Below are positions 7,323 to 12,743 of a stretch of DNA of 12,743 nucleotides, one piece after another. Source of the DNA: an uncultured Prevotella sp. (GTDB lineage: Bacteria > Bacteroidota > Bacteroidia > Bacteroidales > Bacteroidaceae); NCBI GenBank assembly GCA_900553285.1, contig USCX01000033.1, forward strand, positions 1-12,743, written 5' to 3'. Position numbers and translations under genes: made by a program. Numbering within the stretch: position 1 is the first letter of the stretch; every line of letters starts with the position of its first letter. The notes beneath the pieces were generated by a model. The model did no database searches. It was given only the letters and a program-made list of their open reading frames with translations, and was not told where the DNA came from.

Positions 7323-7372
7323 GACAATCCGCAGCAAAAGCGAACCCACAAGACTTTGACACGAAAACGCCT

Positions 7373-8830
7373 ATGGCTGGCCACGACAAGGAAAAGAACA
7401 AACTCGTCCGCGAAGTCGCTGAGAAGACCTACGAATACGGCTTCACAACCGACGTCCACACCGAGATCATCGACAAAGGACTCAACGAAAACGTTGTCCG
7501 CCTCATCTCTGAAAAGAAAGGCGAACCCGAGTGGCTGCTCGATTTCCGCCTGAAAGCCTTCCGATACTGGCAAACGCTCGAACAGCCCTCGTGGGCACAC
7601 GTCGACCTGCCCCCGATCGACTATCAGGCCATCTCATACTACGCAGACCCGACCCGGAAAGAAGACGGAGACCGCCCCACCGAAATCGATCCGGAACTGG
7701 TGAAAACATTCGACAAGCTGGGCATACCGCTCGAGGAGCGGATGGCGCTGGCCGGAGTAGCCGTTGATGCCGTAATGGACTCGGTTTCAGTCAAGACGAC
7801 ATTCAAGGAAAAGCTCGCAGAGAAAGGCATCGTGTTCTGCTCCATCAGCGAGGCCGTCCGCGAGAACCCCGAACTCGTCAGGAAGTACTTGGGCACAGTC
7901 GTGCCCTACCGCGACAATTTCTTCGCCGCCCTGAACAGCGCCGTATTCTCAGACGGCTCGTTCGTCTACATTCCGAAAGGCGTCCGCTGCCCCATGGAAT
8001 TATCAACCTACTTCCGTATCAACGCCCGCAACACAGGACAGTTCGAACGCACACTAATCGTCTGCGACGCCGGCGGCTACGTATCCTATCTCGAAGGGTG
8101 TACGGCCCCTATGCGCGACGAGAACCAACTGCACGCAGCCATCGTCGAAATCGTGGTTAACCGCGACGCCGAAGTCAAGTACTCCACCGTACAAAACTGG
8201 TATCCCGGCGACGCCGAAGGACGGGGCGGTGTCTACAACCTCGTGACCAAGCGCGGCCAGCTACGCGGCGAAAACAGCAAACTGTCGTGGACGCAAGTAG
8301 AAACTGGCTCCGCCATCACTTGGAAATACCCCTCGTGCGTACTTATGGGCGACCACTCACAGGCTGAGTTTTACAGCGTGGCCGTGACCAACAACTTCCA
8401 ACAGGCTGACACCGGTACCAAGATGATTCACCTCGGCCGCGACACACGCTCCACCATCGTTTCAAAAGGCATCTCGGCCGGGCGCAGCCAGAACTCCTAC
8501 CGCGGACTGGTCAAAGTAGGCCCCAAGGCAGAAGGCGCGCGCAACTACTCATCGTGCGACTCCCTCCTGCTCAGTTCCACGTCTGGTGCCCACACGTTTC
8601 CCTACATCGACGTCATCGGCGACAAAGCCACCGTCGAGCACGAGGCGACAACATCGAAAATATCGGAAGACCAGCTTTTTTACTGCAACCAGCGCGGCAT
8701 CCCCACCGAAGCGGCGGTCGACCTCATCGTCAACGGCTACGCCAAGGAAGTGCTCAACAAGTTACCCATGGAGTTTGCCGTCGAAGCCCAGAAACTACTC
8801 TCGGTCTCGCTCGAAGGGACCGTAGGATAA
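7373..8830 (+). CDS. sufB: Fe-S cluster assembly scaffold SufB
   Basis: The 485-residue protein matches SufB over its full length, including SWAHVDLPPIDYQAISYY, FKEKLAEKGIVFCSISEAV, FIYIPKGVRCP-like FVYIPKGVRCPMELSTYF, and the beta-helix core. Residues known to matter in Escherichia coli SufB (Cys405 and His433/Glu434) correspond to C395 in SSCDSLL and H423/E424 in EHEATTSKI, with the same 28-29 residue spacing. SufB normally works in a SufBC2D complex that builds Fe-S clusters. The same frame is open far upstream through cvpA; ATG 7373 gives the normal N-terminus. A strong terminator follows at once, and sufC, sufD and sufS are not present downstream in the window, although the ancestral unit usually continues with them. 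Confidence 0.96.
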   Translation: MAGHDKEKNKLVREVAEKTYEYGFTTDVHTEIIDKGLNENVVRLISEKKGEPEWLLDFRLKAFRYWQTLEQPSWAHVDLPPIDYQAISYYADPTRKEDGDRPTEIDPELVKTFDKLGIPLEERMALAGVAVDAVMDSVSVKTTFKEKLAEKGIVFCSISEAVRENPELVRKYLGTVVPYRDNFFAALNSAVFSDGSFVYIPKGVRCPMELSTYFRINARNTGQFERTLIVCDAGGYVSYLEGCTAPMRDENQLHAAIVEIVVNRDAEVKYSTVQNWYPGDAEGRGGVYNLVTKRGQLRGENSKLSWTQVETGSAITWKYPSCVLMGDHSQAEFYSVAVTNNFQQADTGTKMIHLGRDTRSTIVSKGISAGRSQNSYRGLVKVGPKAEGARNYSSCDSLLLSSTSGAHTFPYIDVIGDKATVEHEATTSKISEDQLFYCNQRGIPTEAAVDLIVNGYAKEVLNKLPMEFAVEAQKLLSVSLEGTVG

Positions 8831-8854
8831 CCCACACAATCCACCTCCTCTCCC

Positions 8855-8897
8855 ACGCACCTCCGGCCTTTCCGCCCGCCGAAGGTGCGTTTTTATT
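8855..8897 (+). terminator. Strong intrinsic terminator after sufB
   Basis: A 12-bp GC-rich stem with one C-A mismatch (8856-8867 with 8878-8889) and a 10-nt loop is followed by TTTTT at 8890-8894 and then ATT. An extra A-T pair can extend its base. It begins 25 nt after the sufB stop and marks the end of the rimP-sufB transcript. Confidence 0.9.
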
Positions 8898-9201
8898 GTC
8901 TCGCGGACACACATCCCCGTTCTCAACTGCATCCCTGCGCTCGCCCTAAACGCAGGAACAAACGGAGCGACCGTTTTCCCTGACAGGCCGAGAGAACACA
9001 CGGTCGCCCTGACAGAGAAGTCAGCCGCACGCACACCGGCCCCGGCCTGTCCCGTCGCCATGGGTTTCCGCCCCGCGCCAGCCGCGATACGGAGCAGCCG
9101 GCTTACCCCTCTCACGCCCACAGGTTCACGGCGCTCTCCCCGTTCGAAATCCCGATTTCACCCGCCGCCTCGTGCCGCCCCGAAAAAAAAGAACGACATC
9201 G
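8898..9201. other. Intergenic stretch without a recognisable gene
   Basis: Between the sufB terminator and the next promoter I find no coding region with recognisable residues, no tRNA and no insertion sequence ends. It holds an inverted repeat GCGACCGT (8967-8974) / ACGGTCGC (9000-9007) and a 9-nt direct repeat CCCTGACAG at 8978-8986 and 9007-9015. A small hairpin, CTGAC/GTCAG, lies at 9009-9024. An A8 run lies near 9183-9190. The stretch could be remnant DNA from a rearrangement or a regulatory region. Confidence 0.5.
8967..9015. repeat. Spaced inverted repeat overlapping a direct repeat
   Basis: GCGACCGT (8967-8974) and ACGGTCGC (9000-9007) are perfect 8-nt inverted repeats separated by 25 nt. 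Each arm is followed within a few bases by CCCTGACAG (8978-8986 and 9007-9015). The combination of inverted and direct copies suggests a local duplication or a binding site. I cannot assign it to a known element. Confidence 0.35.
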
Positions 9202-9232
9202 TTGTCCATTTTCCGATAATTCCTTACTTTTG
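9202..9232 (+). promoter_or_regulatory. Bacteroidetes promoter of the surface polysaccharide locus
   Basis: TTG at 9202-9204, a 20-nt spacer and TACTTTTG at 9225-9232 fit the Bacteroidetes TTTG-N19/20-TAnnTTTG form. Transcription should begin near 9238-9240 and run toward the UpxY-like remnant and wecC. I looked for the flanking inverted repeats of invertible capsule promoters and found none. Confidence 0.7.
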
Positions 9233-9252
9233 TCCCCGTTAACGTAAGTTGT

Positions 9253-9289
9253 CCCCTACCTCTGTGAATCGTGGCATTCACAGACGGGG
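9253..9289 (+). promoter_or_regulatory. Leader hairpin of the polysaccharide locus transcript
   Basis: TCTGTGAAT (9261-9269) pairs perfectly with ATTCACAGA (9276-9284) over 9 bp with a 6-nt loop. CCCC (9253-9256) and GGGG (9286-9289) can extend it across an internal loop. The right arm ACGGGG (9284-9289) could instead pair with CCCCGT (9234-9239) at the very 5' end. These mutually exclusive pairings begin within about 20 nt of the predicted transcript start. No T-run follows, so it is not a terminator. A role in antitermination or RNA stability is possible but unproven. Confidence 0.5.
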
Positions 9290-9345
9290 AAAGTGGCAGG
9301 ACTGCGCCGCCCTTCTTCATGACAGAATGTTTCCTCCCTTCCTTT

Positions 9346-9927
9346 ATGGGGGGGGGTAAAAGGCATTGCGCCTATCAAAAAGGAAGTTATTCTATAAAAA
9401 AGAAGGAACGACAGGGAAGGCCATACAAGTGTTCTACTGCAAGGAAGAGCAACACCTTCAATACATGCCCACCACGGATGGAGTTGCTTTTTGCCTCGCC
9501 GCCATGCAGGACACAGCGATGCCAAAGGTCAGACAGAACGCACGTCGGTACCGGCGGTTCGCACCCCCGTTGCTCCTGCAATGCCCGACAGACGAAGAAG
9601 AACACAGGGCCGACGCGCTGCGAAAACCGACCTGTCCACCACGCGCCTACACAGCCTCCTCGGGGAAACAGTGCCGCATCGGCGCCGAAGGAATGGCCGA
9701 ATCACGCGCAGCCAGCGCCCCTGACCACACAGAAGGACACTTTACGCCGACACCGTCTCTGCCACCAAGCGACGGGCAGCCGCGTGCGCGTCATACGTGG
9801 CCCGTCCAGAGGGATTGAAGGAGAACTGATTAGATACAAGAAACGCTCATACGACGTGCTTGCAAGCCGCATCGACAGGTCAATATCGGTTCATATCCCC
9901 ACGTGCTACTGCCAGACGCTGACGTAA
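9346..9927 (+). pseudogene. Frame-disrupted UpxY/NusG-like antiterminator gene
   Basis: UpxY proteins are NusG paralogues encoded first in Bacteroidales capsule loci, where they keep polymerase elongating through the locus. A UpxY-like protein can be read here only by switching frame. In one frame lie VFYCKE (9429-9446), TDGVAFCL (9477-9497), PLLLQCPTDEEE (9567-9602) and IGAEGMAE (9678-9701), in the order of the N-terminal NusG-like domain. The KOW-like part, SRVRVIRGP (from 9778) and GIEGEL (from 9811), is in the next frame. Dropping one base near 9774-9777 joins them as DGSRVRV. The ATG at 9346 is in the KOW frame, so a second, opposite shift is needed, perhaps in an A-run (9377-9381 or 9396-9401). 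Combined length is about 185 residues, normal for UpxY. It may be a decayed gene or carry sequence errors; the family call rests on weak, recalled similarity. Confidence 0.55.
9348..9356 (+). repeat. G9 homopolymer tract
   Basis: Nine consecutive G residues begin with the last base of the ATG at 9346 and are followed by TAAAAGG. The tract is exceptional for the window and is a likely hotspot for slipped-strand changes or for sequencing error. It lies in the leader or first codons of the UpxY-like remnant. Confidence 0.9.
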
Positions 9928-10223
9928 ACAGGATGGTGAAACACATCATAAGGGGAGAACCGGAGACTCCCTTGTCAGGCACACGGCCTCACCGCATGAA
10001 GTCATACAAGGAAAGACCGCCCGACGGCTTGAAGGACAAAATGCGTTTCCGCTACCTGAACCAGGTCTGCCCCAGGAAAAGACAGACAGTTTCTCCGCCA
10101 CCCGTCTGATCCCACAGGACAGGACATCCGCGACCACACAGAACGTGAACCCCCTCCCAAAGAATGAGGCATTTGCGTTTGAAACAAAGAACAGAAGAGA
10201 GAAACAAAACAAGATACAGCAAA
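9928..10223. other. Intergenic stretch before wecC
   Basis: About 300 nt separate the UpxY-like remnant from wecC. In many Bacteroidales capsule loci a upxZ gene occupies this place, but I recognise no UpxZ-like residues in any frame. A 68-codon open stretch ending near 10109 has no recognisable motif. The last 60 nt before wecC are A-rich (AAACAAAGAACAG, GAAACAAAACAAG) and probably form its translation leader. I see no clear TAnnTTTG promoter. Confidence 0.4.
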
Positions 10224-11426
10224 ATGAAAACCTGCTTCATAGGATTAGGATATATCGGACTGCCCACAGCCATCATCGCGGCCAAACACGGCATCGAAGT
10301 CGTAGGTGTGGACATCAACCCCAACGTCGTGGAGATGACCAACGCCGGCCACCTCCACATCATCGAACCCGGCATGGAAGAGATGCTCAAAGAAGTGATA
10401 GGGAACGGCCACCTGAAAGCCTACACCGAGCCACAGGCCTGCGACGCCTACTTCATCGTGGTCCCCACGCCGTTCAAAGGGAATCACGAACCCGACATCT
10501 CCTACGTTGAGGCAGCTACACGCTCCATCATCCCCCTCCTGAAAGAAGGCGACTTATACGTCATCGAATCCACGTCGCCGGTCGGCACGACAGACAAAAT
10601 GGCTGAACTGATATTCAGCCTCCGTCCCGAACTGGCCGGAAAAATCCACATTGCCTACTGTCCGGAACGTGTCCTACCCGGCAACGTCATTTACGAACTC
10701 ATACACAACGACCGTGTGATCGGCGGACGTGACAAGGCCTCGACAGACAGAGCCATCGAGTTTTACAGTCACTTCGTCAAAGGAAAGCTCCACCGCACAA
10801 ATTGCAAAACGGCCGAGATGTGCAAACTGACCGAGAATTCAAGCCGCGACGTGCAAATAGCGTTCGCCAACGAACTGTCGCTCATCTGCGACAAGGCAGG
10901 CATCAACGTATGGGAACTTATCGAACTGGCCAACAAGCACCCGCGCGTCAACATCCTTTGGCCGGGATGCGGCGTGGGCGGACATTGCATCGCGGTCGAC
11001 CCCTATTTCATCACGGCAGACTTTCCCGTCGAGTCGCAACTCATCTCCAAAGCCCGCGAAATCAATAATTACAAGGCTTTCTGGTGCGCTGAAAAAATAG
11101 AAAACGCCATGCTGAAATTCGAACTTGCACACAACCGGAAACCCTGCGTCGCCATGATGGGCCTGGCCTTCAAGCCCGACATCGACGACCTGCGCGAGAG
11201 CCCGGCCAAATACATCGTGACCAAAGTCATGCAGAGCAGTCACGACGCCAACATCCTCGTTGTGGAACCCAACATCACCACACATAACGTGTTCAAGCTC
11301 ACGCCTTATCAAGAAGCCTACGAAAAGGCGGACATCGTGGCCTTCCTGACAGCACATACACCATTCAAATCCCTCCCGCGCCGCGACGACAAAGTCATAC
11401 TCGACTTCTGCGGGATTTACAAGTAA
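10224..11426 (+). CDS. wecC: UDP-N-acetyl-D-mannosamine dehydrogenase (WecC type)
   Basis: The 400-residue cytoplasmic enzyme belongs to the UDP-sugar dehydrogenase family and should oxidise UDP-ManNAc to UDP-ManNAcA with two NAD+ in two steps. The N-terminal Rossmann fold has GLGYIGLP (residues 7-14) and an acidic residue at the end of strand 2 (VVGVDIN). Later motifs are ESTSPVGTTD, YCPERVLPGN, the KLTENSSRDVQIAFANEL helix with its catalytic-site Lys/Asn, and the catalytic Cys at C255 in GVGGHCIAVDPYF. The C-terminal domain has GLAFKPDIDDLRESPA. The YCPERVLPGN and TENSSRD forms, and the wecB neighbour, favour a ManNAc rather than a glucose or GlcNAc substrate. ATG 10224 gives the correct short N-terminus; the frame is open a little further upstream. 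The next gene starts 151 nt downstream. Confidence 0.93.
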   Translation: MKTCFIGLGYIGLPTAIIAAKHGIEVVGVDINPNVVEMTNAGHLHIIEPGMEEMLKEVIGNGHLKAYTEPQACDAYFIVVPTPFKGNHEPDISYVEAATRSIIPLLKEGDLYVIESTSPVGTTDKMAELIFSLRPELAGKIHIAYCPERVLPGNVIYELIHNDRVIGGRDKASTDRAIEFYSHFVKGKLHRTNCKTAEMCKLTENSSRDVQIAFANELSLICDKAGINVWELIELANKHPRVNILWPGCGVGGHCIAVDPYFITADFPVESQLISKAREINNYKAFWCAEKIENAMLKFELAHNRKPCVAMMGLAFKPDIDDLRESPAKYIVTKVMQSSHDANILVVEPNITTHNVFKLTPYQEAYEKADIVAFLTAHTPFKSLPRRDDKVILDFCGIYK

Positions 11427-11577
11427 GCCTCCGTCTGGCCACGGCAGGGAGCGCCTCCGCACAGCTGCGGCCAGCCTTCCTCCGACATGGTCCCCCCAAA
11501 AAGCACACCGCCCGCAAAACATCATAGAGACCCGACCCTACTCCGCCCAGCCGACACCTCAAAAGAGACAGAACACG
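11427..11577. other. wecC-wecB intercistronic region
   Basis: This 151-nt gap contains CTGGCC (11435-11440) complementary to GGCCAG (11469-11474), and inside it a competing hairpin, CCGCA (11457-11461) with TGCGG (11466-11470). There is no T-run and no clear TAnnTTTG promoter, so wecB is probably read from the same transcript as wecC. The gap is long for two genes of one pathway. Confidence 0.4.
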
Positions 11578-12743
11578 ATGAAGACCGTCATGCTCATTTT
11601 CGGTACACGTCCGGAAGCCATTAAGATGGCTCCCCTCGTGAAAGAGTTCACACGGCACAACCAAAGTTTCCGCACAATAGTCTGCGTCACCGGACAACAC
11701 CGCGAGATGCTGGACCAAGTGCTCGACATCTTCGACATCCATCCCGACTTCGATCTCAACATCATGAAGGCGGGACAAGACCTCTATGACGTCACCGCGC
11801 GCGTCCTGCTGGGCATGCGCGACGTCTTCCGGACCATCCGTCCCGACCTCATCCTCGTACACGGTGACACCACGACAAGCACGGCTGCCGCCCTCGCCGC
11901 CTTCTATGCCCGGATACCCGTCGGGCACGTCGAAGCCGGACTGCGCACGCACTGTATTTACAGTCCGTGGCCCGAAGAAATGAACCGACAACTGACGGGG
12001 CGGTTAGCCACATACCATTTCGCGCCCACCACGTTGAGCCGCGAAAACTTGTTGGCCGAAAACGTGCCCGCGGACCACATCTGGGTCACAGGAAACACCG
12101 TCATCGATGCCCTCCACTGGGTGGTCGGGCGAATCAAGACCGACAAAGAACTCGACCAACGCCTCGAGACCCGGCTCTGCGCAACGGGCTATGACATCCA
12201 CAGGCTGACGGAAGGGCGCCGGCTCATACTCATCACCGGACACCGCCGCGAGAACTTCGGCACCGGCTTTCTCTCAATGTGCCGCGCCATCAAGGCGCTG
12301 ACAGAACGCTACCCGGAAGTAGATTTCGTCTATCCCATGCACCTCAACCCCAACGTGCGGCGTCCCATTCACGAAGTATTCGGCGACAATCTTCACCACA
12401 TGAACAACATGTTCTTCATCGAACCCCTCGAATACCTGAGTTTCGTCTACCTGATGGAGAAGAGCCACATCGTCCTCACCGACAGCGGCGGCATCCAGGA
12501 GGAAGCGCCGGGACTGGGCAAACCCGTGCTCGTCATGCGCGACACCACCGAACGCCCCGAAGCCGTAACAGCCGGAACCGTAAAACTCGTCGGCACAGAC
12601 TTCGACTGCATCGTCAACACCGTCAGCCAATTGCTCGACAACCCGGCTGTCTATGAGGAAATGAGCCGGGCCGTCAACCCCTACGGTGACGGCCACGCCT
12701 GCCAGAGGATCGTCGATGCGGTGAGCCGCAGCATCAAACCCGA
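11578..12743 (+). CDS. wecB: UDP-N-acetylglucosamine 2-epimerase (non-hydrolysing), 3' end cut off
   Basis: The frame is open from ATG 11578 to the window edge, giving 388 residues. That is about the full family length (376 in Escherichia coli), so only a few codons are probably missing. The enzyme interconverts UDP-GlcNAc and UDP-ManNAc in the cytoplasm and supplies WecC. Motifs seen are FGTRPEAIKMAPL at 8-20, VTGQHREML, GDTTTST with D97, HVEAGLRT with E119, PWPEEMNRQLTG with E133/E134, GHRREN with H222, and DSGGIQEEAPGLGKPVLVMRDTTERPEA. The acidic and His residues correspond in spacing to Asp95, Glu117, Glu131 and His213 of the Escherichia coli enzyme. The gene order is wecC then wecB, the reverse of the enterobacterial order. 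An A-rich leader precedes the ATG. Confidence 0.95.
   Translation, partial: MKTVMLIFGTRPEAIKMAPLVKEFTRHNQSFRTIVCVTGQHREMLDQVLDIFDIHPDFDLNIMKAGQDLYDVTARVLLGMRDVFRTIRPDLILVHGDTTTSTAAALAAFYARIPVGHVEAGLRTHCIYSPWPEEMNRQLTGRLATYHFAPTTLSRENLLAENVPADHIWVTGNTVIDALHWVVGRIKTDKELDQRLETRLCATGYDIHRLTEGRRLILITGHRRENFGTGFLSMCRAIKALTERYPEVDFVYPMHLNPNVRRPIHEVFGDNLHHMNNMFFIEPLEYLSFVYLMEKSHIVLTDSGGIQEEAPGLGKPVLVMRDTTERPEAVTAGTVKLVGTDFDCIVNTVSQLLDNPAVYEEMSRAVNPYGDGHACQRIVDAVSRSIKP

Noticed and set aside
6812..7372. Upstream extension of the sufB frame through cvpA
   Set aside because: The translation is Arg/His/Pro-rich without SufB similarity; SufB similarity begins at ATG 7373 and the CvpA frame is the coding one.
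9130..9165. tRNA-like T-loop (GTTCGAAAT at 9142-9150)
   Set aside because: The flanking bases do not form the 5-bp T stem, and no acceptor, D or anticodon arms fit around it.
9060..9242. 60-codon open frame in the intergenic region
   Set aside because: It runs through the promoter, is rich in Arg, Pro and Ser with no motif, and has no leader of its own.
9120..9300. Invertible capsule promoter of the Bacteroides fragilis type
   Set aside because: No pair of inverted repeats about 19-25 nt long flanks the promoter at 9202-9232; the only inverted repeat nearby is the short leader hairpin.
9346..9359. Simple one-base G-tract switch that would turn on the UpxY frame from ATG 9346
   Set aside because: With ten G the reading is ATG, three Gly codons and TAA; the UpxY frame has a stop at 9357-9359, so a tract change alone cannot join them.
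10839..11525. Minus-strand open frame of 228 codons opposite wecC
   Set aside because: It overlaps the catalytic core of WecC, has no recognisable motif and has no promoter.

Overview
The window reads as chromosomal DNA of a GC-rich member of the Bacteroidales. The evidence is the gene content (a Bacteroidetes-type rimP-nusA-infB cluster followed by cvpA and sufB, and a UpxY-like remnant in front of a polysaccharide locus), at least two promoters of the Bacteroidetes form TTTG/TTG-N19/20-TAnnTTTG, and A-rich leaders in place of strong Shine-Dalgarno sites. I cannot name the genus from the sequence alone.

Layout. (1) 1-1535: the end of an unidentified coding region, overlapping by 23 nt an NtrC-type response regulator (receiver, sigma-54 AAA+ and Fis domains). 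(2) 1536-1927: a monocistronic 56-residue 2[4Fe-4S] ferredoxin with its own -7 box and an intrinsic terminator. (3) 2047-8897: a six-part transcription unit with a clear promoter, a leader hairpin, rimP, nusA, infB, cvpA and sufB, closed by a strong terminator. It couples ribosome maturation, transcription elongation and translation initiation with a small membrane protein and the Fe-S scaffold SufB. The usual partners sufC, sufD and sufS do not follow sufB. (4) 8898-10223: about 1.3 kb with no intact recognisable gene. It holds a spaced inverted repeat, a second clear promoter with a strong leader hairpin, a G9 tract, and what I read as a frame-disrupted UpxY/NusG-like antiterminator gene. 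(5) 10224-12743: wecC and then wecB (cut by the window edge), which together convert UDP-GlcNAc to UDP-ManNAcA for a surface polysaccharide.

All major genes lie on the plus strand. The most interesting part is the junction between the housekeeping operon and the surface polysaccharide locus. There the suf operon is cut short after sufB, and the antiterminator that normally opens a Bacteroidales capsule locus can be read only by switching frame twice. I see no CRISPR array, tRNA, rRNA, insertion sequence or integrase, and no clearly new multi-gene system.
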